Assembly (NCBI GenBank): GCA_001600415.1
Contig: BCJX01000001.1
Coordinates: 1,228,008 to 1,260,104 of the forward strand
Length of the DNA stretch: 32,097 nucleotides
Source: Pascua guehoae
Taxonomy: Eukaryota > Basidiomycota > Tremellomycetes > Trichosporonales > Trichosporonaceae
Direction of reading: 5' to 3'
This document shows positions 20,356 through 32,064 of the stretch, in pieces. The translations under genes and the position numbers were made by a program. The stretch's first letter is position 1; each line of letters begins with the position of its first letter. The notes under the pieces are model-generated. The model saw only the letters and a program-made list of their open reading frames with translations, was not told the origin of the DNA and did not search any database.

Positions 20356-20794
20356 GTCGGCGAACGGGGTGTGGACGAGAAACAGGGAGAGGTGAGCCAA
20401 GTCGAGAGAGAGTGACGGCGATGGACCTTTCGAGTTCGAGGTTGGTCGAGATTTCGAGAAGCGGAAAAAACCCAAGCCGAAGGGGTGGGTGACACTGTTG
20501 CTAATGGTCGTGGGTCGGGTGATTAGGAGCGGGTAATTGGGATTAGCAAAATCGCTTCCTCCTTAGGCGAGGTGCGACCGTGGGAAGATTGATTGTTTCC
20601 GCCACCCAACTCATCGCGTCACTGGACATCAACGGCCTTCAACCATCTTCCACACTTGGCAACGTCTCTCACCACCCCCTCCACCACCCTAACCATAAAA
20701 GCAACAAGCCCACATCTTGTCGCCATATCCGTCATTAAAGCTACCCTACTACAATCTTAAAACGCTTGCAGGCCCTTCTTGCACCCCGGCCACG
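20356..20794. promoter_or_regulatory. Divergent promoter, mS34-like / KDM3-like
   Basis: 439 bp separate the start codons. A TATA-like CATAAAAG lies near 20693, about 100 bp before the KDM3-like ATG. There is no obvious TATA on the mS34 side. Confidence 0.45.
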
Positions 20795-23700
20795 ATGGAG
20801 GGTCTCGCATGTCACTCGCCAGTGGAACTGAAATCGACCCTAGCAACCGATGTGGCCGCTACGGTCGCCGGCGGTGAGAGCGCCGGAGTTGGTGCTATAC
20901 CGACAGATGAACCAAGCGCGCCAGCACCTGCAACCGAAATCGAATTGACAGACACCCCCGCCATGTCACCACCCACCGCAGAGAACGCTGGGGAGCAGCG
21001 GGATAGTGTGGCTCCCATCAGCCCCAGCTCGGAGCCACATCCACCAGCAGCTACAGATGCCTCCACCCCCACCCTTGGCCTCCTCCCCTCCCTCCCACAA
21101 GATTTCGACCCCGATGCCCCTGTCGTACAATACGATCCCGCACCCGTAGACGAGGAGCTGGCGCTCAAGCCGCGCGAACCAGAGCCCGAGCCTCCCGAAC
21201 CCGAGCCGCTTGAAGCGTACGGGGTCGACGCCGGAGACGACAGGATGGAGGTTGATGACGTCGAGGGAGACGAGGCGAGAGGAAACGAGGCTCTTCTTGC
21301 CGCCCTGGCAAGCCTCCAGCAGCAGGAGTATGACGTTGATGGCGATGCGGACGACGGTGTCGGGGCTGAGGTTGACCTCGAGGCCGAGGCCGGCGTCGAG
21401 GGTGAACCTGGCACTGAAGGTGAAGCTGTTGCCGAGACTGAGGATACCGGAGAGTCGGGGATGGTCGTCGATCCCGAGGCTGGGGCGCAAGCTGTAGAGG
21501 CAGAGAACAATGAGGACACTCAGGCTGAGACAATCGAGGACACCCAAGCTCCACGTGAGTTCATCATACTGAGAGGCCACTGACGTCCAGCCGACTCTCC
21601 ACTTACTCCACTGTCGGACATCGCACCACTCCCGAGTGGCCTCGAGTTTGAGGAGCCTCCCACTGCTGCATCTACTACGATCGAGGCCGGCGCTCCTGCT
21701 GGGCCGACCCCCGCTCCAGAGCCAGCGCCCGCAGCCACCGACGCGGCCGAGTCTTCGACCTCTCGTGGACGTCTTTCGGCATCTCCACGCAAGGCTTCGG
21801 GAGGGCCTGCGGTCGAAGGTTCTGGAGTGTCAGGGCGGTCAACTCCCGCTCCAGAGGAGAGGGGCCAGAAGCGCAAACTGCCGTCCAGAGGTGCCAGGGA
21901 TAGAGCCAATGCTGCGTCATCCGCAGCGGCCGCGTTAGCATTAGCAACCGAAGAAGAGTTTGAGGAGGGGGCTGAAAAGCTGCTCAAGGGCCCGAATGGC
22001 AAGAAGATTCTCAGTGAGTTGCACCGAGCATGGGCACCGAGCATGACAGGCTGGGAGCGGCTCCCAGGCAAGATGTGTCCTACGAAGATTGGTGGTGATA
22101 GGGGGTGACGGCAGCGACCAGGCGAGCCGCAGGAAGCTTCCTAAACACTCTTTGAGCAAAACTAACGCGCAGAAACGGCCAGGAAGCGGAAACGCCTCGA
22201 CCAGTCGCTAGGCATCGTGCGGGACAGCCAACAGCCATCTGAAAAGGTGGCTCCACGAGCACAGTCTCTCACGGACGCCAAGCTCAGGCAATTGGTCAAG
22301 GGGCAAACCTCGGAATTGCAGCTCGCACCCTGTCTTCGGCCACGGTACCACAAGCGCAGCACCAAGTGCTGCCAATGTGTTTCCAAGGTCGGTGGCGACC
22401 AGTGCCGCTTCCGTCATTACCGCTCCTTCCCGCTCGATCCAGAGACTGCAGAGATCATTGGCGATCCATACTTTGAATCAACCAAGTTTGAGGACGAGAT
22501 GACCCAGCTCCCGCGCGACTTTAGCTCTCCCCTCACACCGGCCGTCATGCTGCGGACTCAACGAACAGTGGCACCATTGCTACTGGGGTTGGTCTCGCAG
22601 GAGCTGCGCCACATTGTCACAAACCCAAAGACAATCTTTCGAGGCGTGGACGCGGCCAAGAACCGAAGTGTGTGCGACTTTTGTGCCTCGACCATCTTTG
22701 CCGGCTTCTTCTTCTGCAAGCAATGTGGACGAGACTACTGTATGCTGTGCGAGCGTCATTTCCCCGATGACGAGGAGAGTCTGCTCAAGGCGCCGTGGCC
22801 ACTACCTGTTGCAGCACTACCGAGGCTGATCAGGTGTGCGACCAAGAAGAACCATTACCGCCCCAACCTGCAACCGACCTCGCGCTTCACCGAGGCCGAG
22901 ATGCGGCAAACGTGGCACGCCCTCCTCGAGTTTGTTCTCGATCCAAAGGGTGACATGACCCTGGACGAGAGGTTCATTGCTCTTGGACTCGGCGAGGACG
23001 AGACCGAGCTCCGGACTGAAGTCGAGGAGATCCTCAAGAAACGCCAAACAGAGAGTTCCTCTTCACCAGTCGCGATCACCGAGGACGAAATCCAGGCCCT
23101 GTACGACGCGTCAAAGGAGACGCCGCGTGTCGATGACCCTGCGGAACTCGAGTCGCTCCCATTCATGTACATTGACACCGATAAGCTCGACAATGACAAG
23201 TTTGACGTTCTCTGGGCCCGTGGCGAGCCAATGGTGGCTTACGGCACTGAGAAGAAGTTCAAATTGGATTGGAGTCCGGACGCGTTTATCGAGCGCTTTG
23301 GGACGGAGCAGTGCAGTAAGTCGTCATTTGTTGGTAGAACTGTCCTAACAAACAGTGGTATTCGACTGTGAGACGGATCATGCGTCGGTGATGACCATTG
23401 GCCAGTTCTTCACCGTCTTCAAGGATCCGTGGGCAAAGTACATTCGTCCCGACGATCCGAAGCGACGAGGGTCGCGCAGCCCGTCAGTAGCAGCGACACG
23501 GGCCTCAGCTCGTCCATCGCGCTCGACCTCGCCCCTCAAGCAGAGTGCGCAGCGTCCGCAGCCGTCAGCAAGTCAAGGCGATGTTGAAATGGTCGATGCC
23601 CAAACGCGTCCCAAGCAGGCAGAGGGAAGTGGCGACGCGGACAAAGGGTCTGGTGCAAATGCGGCAACTGAACCCAAGACCTCCAACACTCACGATGAAG

Positions 23701-25517
23701 ACGGCGATGTGAGGATGAATGGCGAAGGTACTGGCGGGGCTACATCGTCTGCTGCCATCAGCGGTGAAACGCAGGCAAAGGATAAGGATGGAGCGGACGG
23801 AACCAACGGGGTCAGCAACCCAACCGATGTCGATGGTTCAAGGGAAGAGAGCGTCGCGGACAGTGCCACCGAGAGGGCGAAAAAGGCTGAGAAAAGGATA
23901 TTGAAGCTCAAGGTGAGTTGGTGGGCCAGAGCAAAACTGACAAACCAGGATTGGCCAGCGACAAACGACTTTCAGAGCGCGTACCCCGAGCTATACAATG
24001 ACTTTTGTGACGCCCTCCCCGTCCCAGACTACACGCGCCGCAACGGCGTTCTGAACCTCTACGCACACGTATGTCACTGGTGCAGCCAAGTATGCTGACT
24101 GCAGTTCCCGCCAGGCCCAACACGTCCAGACATTGGGCCAAAGATGTACAATGCGTTTGCGGCCAACGAAGGCCCCGGGGGCAAGGGCTCTACGCGCCTG
24201 CATATGGACGTGGCGGATGCGGTGAACATTATGCTGCACGCCAGCCCACGAGAGGACGGCTCTCCTGGGTGTGCAGTATGGGACCTGTTCCGTGCCGAGG
24301 ACGCGGATACGATTCGCCTGTTCCTAAAGAACAAGTATGCGGCGACGCACATCTTTGCGGACCCGATCCATGCGCAGCTCTTCTACCTCGACTCTGATCT
24401 GCGGCGGGAGCTCTTTGAGCGCCACGGTGTCAAGAGCTTCCGTGTCTACCAGCGTCCTGGCGAGGCAGTGTTCATCCCTGCCGGGTGTGCGCACCAGGTC
24501 GCCAACCTTTCAAACTGCATCAAGATTGCGCTGGACTTTGTCTCCCCTCGTGAGTGTCGTGAGGATACGGGTGTGCCTCCCAGCTGCTCTCCTTCCCATC
24601 CTCTGTGCTTGCTAGTGGATCATGGCTGACTTGGAGATAACGTACGGCGCTGCCAGCAGCTGGGGCAAGACTTCCGCAAGGAGAACTTTGTCAAGGCATG
24701 GAAGGACGATGTGCTGCAATTGTACAATGTCATGTGGTGAGTAGTGGCGAACCAAACCGTCGGCCTCCTGCTGACAGGCAGGTATGCTTGGTCGAATGTT
24801 CTTGAGACGCGCGAGCGAGAGGCCAAAGAGACTGCCAAGGCCGAGGTGGAAGAAGCCAAGCGCCGAGCCCGCCTGGAGGCGCTGGCGAGCGGCAACGCCG
24901 ACCATTCCTATTCATTCATGCGCCACTCGCCGGTGCCGAGCCGTTTCTTACCGCAGACGAGCTCGGTGCGCGACGACCCCGCGCCAGCGCCATCCCCTGG
25001 CACATCTTCCCCGGGCGTGGGTGCGAGCGACGCCGGGAACGCCGAACGAGGCGAAGGCGGCGGCGTGACAGGCAGCGCGGCGGGTCAAGGCCAGGGAGAT
25101 GGGTCGCAGCCCATGGCACTGGCAGAAAGAAGTTTGGATCCATTGACCAGCGAGAAGGAGCATGCCGGTTCCAGCGTGCCAAAAACGGGATCTGTACCTC
25201 CCGAGTCTGGGACTACAGAAGCCAATACCGACAAGGCCAGCGGGACACAGGAGGCGACGTCTCAACCGTCTGCGCCGACTCTTGCCGACCGTCTCCTCGC
25301 AGCTGCACTCGCGCGCAACCCAACCCCTGTGCTGCAGCCTCCGGAAGCGCCGCGCAAGACGCCTACGCCTCCGTCTCGCCAGGAATCTGTCCCGCGTGAG
25401 AAGACGATTGGCGGCGAGTCGAACCCCGAGGCCTTTGGTGCCGAGCTGGTCTTGGAGGGAGCCAAGGACAACGCCAGTCTTGGTGCGAGTGTCGACGCCG
25501 ACGACGGCGCTGTGTAG
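20795..25517 (+). CDS. KDM3-type JmjC histone demethylase (putative H3K9), 8 exons, 1427 aa
   Basis: Exons: 20795-21554, 21591-22013, 22173-23315, 23356-23912, 23949-24068, 24105-24549, 24637-24736, 24782-25517. Residues 1-390 are acidic and disordered. A basic KRKR stretch and Cys-rich fingers follow (TKCCQCVSKVGGDQCRFRH; VCDFCAST...FFCKQCGRDYCMLCERH), the KDM3/JMJD1 arrangement. The JmjC domain begins at LKDWPATNDFQ. Fe(II) ligands are H1034 and D1036 (TRLHMDVADAVN) and H1131 (PAGCAHQV), and NLSNCIKIALDFVSP matches the KDM3 block with the 2-oxoglutarate lysine. The catalytic set is therefore complete. KDM3 enzymes remove H3K9me1/2; this substrate here is inference. The C-terminal ~245 residues hold a charged helix (ETREREAKETAKAEVEEAKRR) and a Ser/Pro tail. 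Three introns are exactly 36 nt. The exon 7 acceptor (TTGGAG) is the weakest join but gives SPHNVRRCQQLGQDFR as the family predicts. Confidence 0.88.
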
Positions 25518-26220
25518 GCTGACACCCGAGCGTGGGGCTGTGGGGGGTAGCAGCCAAACTGAAGTGAATTCATCTAGTGCCCTGGGGGGTCGTGTGGAGC
25601 AGATTGTGTTGTACCACTCCTTGATGTAACTTGTGCATTCTTGTGTCCATTGTTGTTGTTGGCTGCTGATTGCAATGTGCCACGTTTTAGCGGGGGCCCA
25701 CATTGTGCCTGAGCGCCGCCAAACTGTGGCACGTGTGCTGGCCAGGCCTGCAAGGGTCTTTTTTGAAATCTTTGGGCGATCTTGTTGCTCGTGTTGGTTG
25801 TTTTGGGCCCAAACGAGTCGGAATGTCGGCGGCATCCAAGACACGCCAGACGGCCCAAGCCGATGGATGACCCAGCCCAGTGTACCAGTGTCCGCGTCGA
25901 CCGGAGTGTCTCGTTGTTGCTTCGAATCGATTGCTGACTGGTTCATGACTGGACGCGTGTCCTGCGGGTCCTGTTGTCGTGGTTCCTGGTCGTGTTGCAA
26001 GCGAGGCAGGCAACGAGTCCAGGAACCGCCGCGTCTAACCGAGTGGCGGTAGCCCAAAGAGTGAATGAACATTCAGGCAGGCAGCACAAAGCAGCACCTA
26101 GCCACCACCAGGCAGACAGACCCATTACTATCCTTGCTGCCTACCACTACTACTTTGCAACTCGATCACCTCGTGTCTTCTTTCTCCTATCTACAACTAC
26201 ACACTCACATCCCATCCACC
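25518..26220. other. Intergenic with a long inverted repeat; SDR promoter
   Basis: No gene is seen. At 25981-26027 a hairpin can form: a perfect 9-bp arm GGTTCCTGG/CCAGGAACC and an inner arm TCGTGTTGC/GCAACGA with a two-base bulge, around a loop of about 11 nt. The last 100 bp before the SDR ATG are pyrimidine- and ACTAC-rich, a typical fungal 5' leader. Confidence 0.5.
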
Positions 26221-28287
26221 ATGGCTGCCCGTCTCCGTCTCGACAACAAGGTCTGCATTGTCACCGGCGCCGGCTCGTGAGTGTTCTGGTCTTATCGGCA
26301 CTGCCCCCCTACGGTGGACGAGCGTGCTCGCGTGTGGCCCGCGACAGCTAGCGAGCGAGCTAGCCTGCATCCGTCCTTGTACCCCCTGACGCACGCTTAC
26401 GCACAGCGGCATCGGCCTCGAGACGGCGCTCCAGTTTGCGTCCGAGGGCGCGCGCGTCGTGCTCGCCGACATCAACGAGGCGGCCGTGACCGCCGCGGCC
26501 GAGCAGGTGCGCACGCGCTTCCCGACCTCGGACGCCGTGGCGGTCAAGTGCGACGTGGGCAAGGAGGCCGACATCAAGGCCATGGTCGACGCTGCGGTGC
26601 ACAAGTTTGGCCGCCTCGATGTCATGGTGAGTACCGGTGGTAACTGGGGAGGGGGCGGAGGGGGGGGGGGTGGGTGGGTTGGGGGCGGCCTTACGAGGGG
26701 TGTACTCTCCGCCGCCTGCGCCACGTTGCATCCTGCCCTCCTCCCCCTCCTCCGCTACGGCTACGGCGCCGACACGGTGCCTGTACGCTCATCTAGGAGC
26801 TATCGCTGACAGACCAGTTTAACAACGCCGGCATCATGCACCCTGCGTGAGTACCCGGCGACACGGACCTGGATCCCGGGACGGGGACACGGACCTGGAC
26901 CTGGACCTGAACCTAGACTGCCCGAGGTCCAAGCGTGTCCCGTTCCAGCGGTCCCGCCGGCCCAAGCACCGCCTGCATGGACCATACCATACTCACACTG
27001 ACCCGCAGCGACGACGACGCGATCAACACCGAGGAGAAGATCTGGGACCTCACCCAGGCCATCAACGTCAAGGGCGTGTGGTGGGGGTGCAAGTACGCCG
27101 TCATTGCGATGCGTGCTGTGAGTCTGACGCGCTGGGTGCTTTGGGCCTGTGGCAGCGGCTTGGATTGGGTGGGGAGCAGACTCTACTGCTGCGTGCTTGT
27201 GCTCGTGCTCGCGTTGGTGTCACCGACCACGCTCCTGACACGACCGCTCATACCCAGTGCACGCCCGGCACCGGCTGTGCACGTGTCAACCCGCACTCGC
27301 ATCATCCCAGGACCGCTGGCAGAACCACACCTGGCCCAAACTCCCGCTGACATTCAGAACAAGGCCGAGCCCGAAAAGGGCCTCGGGATCGGCGGCTCGG
27401 TCATCAACGTCGCGTCGTTTGTGGCAAAGCTCGGCGCTGCCACCCCCCAGCTCGCGTACACGGCCTCGAAGGGCGCCGTGCTCGCCATGACCCGCGAGCT
27501 GGCCATGATCCACGCACGCGAGGGTATCCGCTTCAACTCGCTCTGCCCGTGAGTACAGAGATTTCGTTGGCGTGGGCTGTGTCTGGGTGTGGGGTGTCAA
27601 CACGGGCACGTTGGCACGTTGGACTCTGCGCGTGTTGTGCAGTGTGTGCGTCTGGTGCTGTTTGCGCCGCGAGCTATTTGCGTGGCGCGCGGGCTGCAGG
27701 GCTGCTCTGCTTGGGCGTACACGCTCGCGTCTGTCGAGCATGCTGTGCTGCTGGGACATTTACACTGCATTGAAAGTGCCCTCTGTGGCACTCCCTCGCA
27801 TCTAGATGCACGCCGCATTTCTACCCACTACTCACACGTCTGCACACGCCATGGGACTCATTTCTCTAAATCAACTCCCCCGTGGCTAACCTGCAGTGGC
27901 CCCATCCGCACCCCCCTCCTCATGGACTTCCTCAACACCCCCGAGAAGCTCAACCGCCGCCTGGTCCACAACCCCATGGGCCGCTTCGGCGAGGCCGTCG
28001 AGCAGGCCAAGGCTGTCGTCTTCCGTAAGTGGATCGAAGCGGTAGTGGCGAGTCGCGTGCCGGCGCGACGGCGATTCTACTGTCGTCGCTGCGCACATCC
28101 TTGGCGTGCTGTTCTCGTGCCACAGTCACAACCCCGGTCCACCTCTTCTAACCCACCAGTTGCCTCGGACGACTCGTCGTACGTCAACGGCTCGGACTTT
28201 ATGGTTGACGGCGGCCTTTCGGGATGCTACGTCACCGCCGAGGGCGAGCAGCAGAAGCCTGCGCCCCAGGGCCTGCTCCAGGCGTAA
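26221..28287 (+). CDS. Classical short-chain dehydrogenase/reductase, 7 exons, 286 aa
   Basis: Exons: 26221-26276, 26407-26626, 26818-26846, 27009-27117, 27358-27548, 27897-28024, 28160-28287; TAA 28285-28287. This is a complete Rossmann-fold oxidoreductase. The cofactor motif is TGAGSGIG at residues 15-22, and Asp in VVLADIN after strand 2 favours NAD(H) over NADP(H). NNAGI is at 94-98. The catalytic tetrad is N121 (INVKG), S158 (INVASF), Y172 and K176 (YTASK). The C-terminus (NGSDFMVDGGLSGCYVT) is normal for the family. One micro-exon of 29 nt (26818-26846) codes FNNAGIMHP. An insert (NKAEPEKGLGIGG, about 139-151) precedes strand 5, as in several fungal SDRs. The substrate cannot be deduced. 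Introns are long (130-348 nt) except none is minimal. Upstream of HEM12 in tandem, with no evident link. Confidence 0.92.
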
Positions 28288-28872
28288 GCAGAGGCGCGGG
28301 TAAGCCGGCTTGCCTGCGAGTGGGTGGTGGTCGGGTATGGCCGGTATGGACAGTCGACGAGTAGCGAGTAGCAAGCAAGCATGGCAGCAGAGCAGCAGAA
28401 GCATGCGTGGCACCCTTCGTAGAGCGTAGAAGCATGCATGGGGGTAATTCCGCTGCAGGCGGGCGTGTACTGGTCTGTAAACAATCGACAAGGTCAACGT
28501 GTCTCTTGCGGGTATGCACGGGGAGCGGACGCTACTCTGAAATGAAATCAAGCCCATGGGCCCACATGTCGTGGCGCGTGGCCGCCATTCCGGTCATTCT
28601 GGCGCCACGCCCAGTCGACTTTTTCCCGGCCACCGCCAAGACGTCACTCGTTTCTTGTGACCTTTGATCCTCTCTCTCTTCTCCATCCTCCCCCCTCCCC
28701 TTCCCACTTGCTCCAGGCCACAGTCACCACCGTGGCGTCCTTTCTCCTCGACACCGACCTCGTGCACCCGCACCCGCACCTGCACCCGGCCCCTCCCCCC
28801 CGCTCCCAACCGCCGACTCCCCTCGCCGCCGCCGTCGACGCAAAACACCCATACACCCACACGCAACCCCCG
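28288..28872 (+). promoter_or_regulatory. Intergenic and HEM12 leader
   Basis: There is no gene. A CRE-like GACGTCAC (near 28640) is followed by a CT-rich leader (28665-28710) and a C-rich stretch with alternating CACC up to the HEM12 ATG. The frame upstream of the ATG stays open but holds no earlier in-frame ATG. Confidence 0.4.
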
Positions 28873-30863
28873 ATGTCCGAGTTCAAGATCCCCGCCCTCG
28901 CCAACGCGACGTCCTGGCGCGACGCCCAGTGGCCGCCGATGAAGAGCGACCTCCTCCTCCGCGCCGCCAGGGGCGAGGAGACGGAGCGCGCCCCCGTGTG
29001 GGTCATGCGCCAGGCCGGACGGTACCTCCCTGGTAAGTTACGTTGACTGGTATGGACGTGCATGCGGTTTGGGGTGCTGCTGGGCGTGTCGCTCGGCGTC
29101 CAGTTCGGGGCAGCTCGGGGTGCTTGGGGAGAGGCGAGTGGGCGGTATTTGACCAGGTGTTGGTCTGGGCTGGCTCCGGCTGTGCTGGCCATGCCGCCGG
29201 CTTGCATTGTCCAGGCGGAAATTACGAGCGCGCTGGATGGCTTTCTGGCCACTGCGTCTGTGCTTGGCTGCTATGGAATCCGAAGCCCATTAGGCTGCCC
29301 TGATTCTGCCCCGCTCCACGACCCCTTGTGTCGTTTCTCGCGGTTCTCTGCTTGCTCTGGCGCCGTTGCTCAGACTTTGCTCGGAGGCTCGCTTCTCGAG
29401 TCGGTATCTGGAACGTTGCTGGGGCGATTCCTTCTTAGAGCTTCTATTCTCCTGAGACTTTGCCTTTGTTCTCTCGTACTTTCATTTCGGGAGCCTCTCT
29501 GTCTCTCGCCTTTGTTCTGTCGTGCTTTGATTTTGGGAGCCTCTCTTCTCTGCCTCCTGCCTTTGCTCTCTCGCGCCTTTGGCCCCAAAGTAGCGCCTCT
29601 TACTCGTCTTGAACTGTTTCTCTCTTACTCTCTCCCTCTTCATTACACTACCCCCCCCCCCCCCCCCCGCGCCCTACGGCCCACCCACTGACACACAGAA
29701 TTCCTCGAGGTCCGGAAGAAGCACTCGTTTTTCGAATGCTGCCAGACGCCCGAGCTCGCTGCAAAGCTCACGCTCCAGCCGATTGACCGGTACCCGCGCC
29801 TGGACGCGTCCATCATCTTTTGCGACATTCTCGTCGTGCCCCAGGCGCTCGGCATGGAGGTCCTGATGGAGCCGCAGCGTGGCCCCGTCCTCCCCCAGCC
29901 CCTCCTCTCGCCCGCCGACCTCGCGCGCCTGCCCGACGAGGTCGACGTGCAAAAGGAGCTCGGCTACGTCTTTGACGCCGTCTCGCTCACGCGCAAGGGT
30001 CTCGACGGCCGCGTGCCCCTCATTGGCTTTTGCGGCGCCCCCTGGACGCTCATGGCGTACATGTGCGAAGGCGGCGGCTCCAAGACGTTTGAGCGCTCAA
30101 AGTCGTGGCTCTACAAGTGGCCCCAGGAGAGCAAGGCGCTCCTCCTCAAGATTGCCGACGTGTGCGCCGACCTCCTCGTTGGCCAGGTCCTTGCCGGTGC
30201 CCAGGTGAGTGACACGCGAGCGCGCGGCACGCGAGCGCAGCGAGCGTGCCCGTTGCGGTGGATTCTGGTCCCTTGGGGGAGAGAAGTCGGGCTTCCCCAC
30301 TTCCTCTGGTGGCCGGAGCAACTCTCCAGCCCTACCCCCGCCTCTTTGCACCCCTTGCTTGGCCCCACTCACACACGCAGATGCTCCAGATCTTCGACTC
30401 GTGGGCGGGCGAGCTCACGCCGTACCACTTTGAAGAGTTTGCGCTCCCGGCCCTCGTGCACATTTCGCGCAAGGTCCGCGCCCTGCTCAAGCACTTTGGC
30501 CACCCCGAGGTGCCCATGACGCTGTTTGCAAAGGGCGTGCACTCGCCCGGTGCGCTCAAGCTCCTCCAAAAGGCCAAGATTGGCTATGACACAATCGGCC
30601 TCGACGCCGGGCTCGACCCGGTCGAGGCGCGCGAGCTGCTCGCGTCGGGCAAGGAGCTCAACCTCCAGGGCAACTTTGACCCCGTCATCCTGTACGGCGG
30701 GCGCGAGGGCATTGAGCGCGAGGTCAAGCGCGTGTGCGAGCGCTTCCACAAGGCCGGCGGCGGGTGGATTGCAAACCTCGGCCACGGCATTACACCAAAT
30801 GTAAAGCCAGAGGACATGGGGTGGTTCCTCGAGTGCGTGCACAAGTACTCTGTGCGCAAGTAG
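28873..30863 (+). CDS. HEM12: Uroporphyrinogen decarboxylase (heme biosynthesis), 3 exons, 382 aa
   Basis: Exons 28873-29032, 29699-30204, 30381-30863; TAG at the end. It catalyses the stepwise decarboxylation of the four acetate side chains of uroporphyrinogen III to coproporphyrinogen III in the cytosol, the fifth step of heme synthesis. Signature 1 is [16 protein letters not shown] (spanning exons 1-2; Val where many have Pro), signature 2 is [20 protein letters not shown], and the catalytic Asp lies in [15 protein letters not shown]. The C-terminal half contains [39 protein letters not shown] and [13 protein letters not shown]. Length is normal for the family (yeast Hem12 is about 360 aa). 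Intron 1 is 666 nt with an 18-C homopolymer just before the acceptor; intron 2 is 176 nt. Confidence 0.97.
29462..29580. repeat. Imperfect 46-51 bp tandem repeat in HEM12 intron 1
   Basis: Two and a half units start at 29462, 29508 and 29559. Each begins GCCTTTGYTCT; the first two run on through a C/T-rich stretch to GGGAGCCTCTC. The repeat lies in the 666-nt intron, is noncoding, and is followed downstream by 18 consecutive C (about 29651-29668). Confidence 0.7.
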
Positions 30864-31073
30864 AGGCGTCCATTCCACGGTGGCCGTAGAGGACAATTGG
30901 AGGGGACAGAGCAAGGGGGTAGGAAGTGGGAGCTCAAGAAGCGTCCCAGTACGAGGAAAAAGAACAACGCAGCCTGTAGAATATAGCCCAGCTACAATAC
31001 AGACAATCTGCCTGCAACGCGGACCTGACTGCAATGCATCGATACCACTCGATACCTCTTTGTACTGTACTCT
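30864..31073. other. Convergent 3' flank of HEM12 and the next gene
   Basis: About 210 bp separate the HEM12 stop from the stop of the minus-strand gene. The pair is convergent, so both 3' UTRs must lie here or overlap. No terminator motif is recognised. Confidence 0.4.
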
Positions 31074-32064
31074 TTACGCGCCTGTCCTGATGTCGGTCGC
31101 ACCGCCGCTCTGCGTGTCAGTGTTGGTTGTCGTGGGTGTTTGGGGAGCGGGCAAGGCGAGTGTGCGGATGGCCAGCAGTGGTACAGTGGGGATGGCTAAC
31201 AGTGGGGAGAATAGAGGAGGAGGGGCGGATGACGGTGGGACTGGTGCAAGGTGGGTCTTTAAATAGCTGATGCTGGGTCGAGCCAAGGGCTACAGTGGGC
31301 AACAGCCGCGAAGACATAGACAGACGCGCAGTACGGGCGGTGCTGCAGGTCATACCGCCTCATTAACCCAGCACACCAGGCCGAGTCGCCTCCCTCACAG
31401 GGAGATGGGCCATGCCGCATTGAGGCAGGACCATACTGCTCGCACGCACGTTGACTGGCATGTTTGCAAGTGCCCGCCGCGGTCGACAAGAAAGCGTCGC
31501 CATGTGCTTGTCCAAGCCTGTCCAAGCCTTGCGGGGACACCAGTGCAACCTTGGCGGGCTGGCGGTACGCGTCCAGTACACAAACACCGTAAACCTGCAC
31601 ACTTGCACTGGCGCACGCTAAGGGTGTCTGCACCTGTCCCCGACATCGCGCGTCTCGCTGCCCCGCCCGCTCCCCAAGCGCATTCCCATTGTCTCCCTGG
31701 CCCAGTACACCCTTCTCTCCCCCTCCTCTCTCCCGTACCCCCATCGTCCCCCTCCCTGACCCTCTCCAAGCGACTCCGGACGCCGCCCCCCAAGCGAACT
31801 ACCCCCCCACACACACACTCACCATGACAGCCTCAATCTCGCGCTCCGTCAGCTCCTTCTTGGTCCAGTAATACGCCGGGGCATCGTAAAACTCTTCATA
31901 GTCGGCCGCCTTGTCCGCCTTGGGGTACAGGCTCTCAATGGCGGCGGCAATGGCCGACGTCGAGGGCGCCGACGACGTCGAGCGGCCAGACTTTGCGAGG
32001 AAGGCGGCAAAGTTGTCGGCGATCTCCTTGGGCGCCTGCGGGTGCGGGGCGGGCGTGTGCGGTT
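31074..32064 (-). CDS. Unrecognised gene, 3' part only (5' end beyond window)
   Basis: Visible exons (minus strand): 31823-32064, which ends at an ATG|GTGAGT donor, and 31074-31109, which follows ACACGCAG and codes SGGATDIRTGA then TAA. The first block reads PHTPAPHPQAPKEIADNFAA, then an Ser/Ala linker, AIAAAIESLYPKADKAADYE and EFYDAPAYYWTKKELTERE. Joined in phase 0 it gives EIEAVM-SGGATDIRTGA, a smooth acidic-helix-to-tail transition. The right end is either an exon acceptor near 32065 (TAACACGCAG) or continues beyond the window; the start codon is outside. I do not recognise the family; the Tyr-rich FYDAPAYYW block looks conserved. The intron between the visible exons would be 713 nt, among the longest here. 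Confidence 0.5.

Noticed and set aside
26028..26075. tRNA-like text (TCTAACCGAGTGGCGGTAGC) after the hairpin
   Set aside because: No T-arm GTTCRA sequence and no acceptor pairing can be found.
29062..29691. 209-codon open frame (plus) inside HEM12 intron 1
   Set aside because: It lies wholly within a 666-nt intron, starts from no supported promoter, and its Leu/Ser-rich translation follows the CT-rich tandem repeats. Removing the intron restores the UROD signature exactly.
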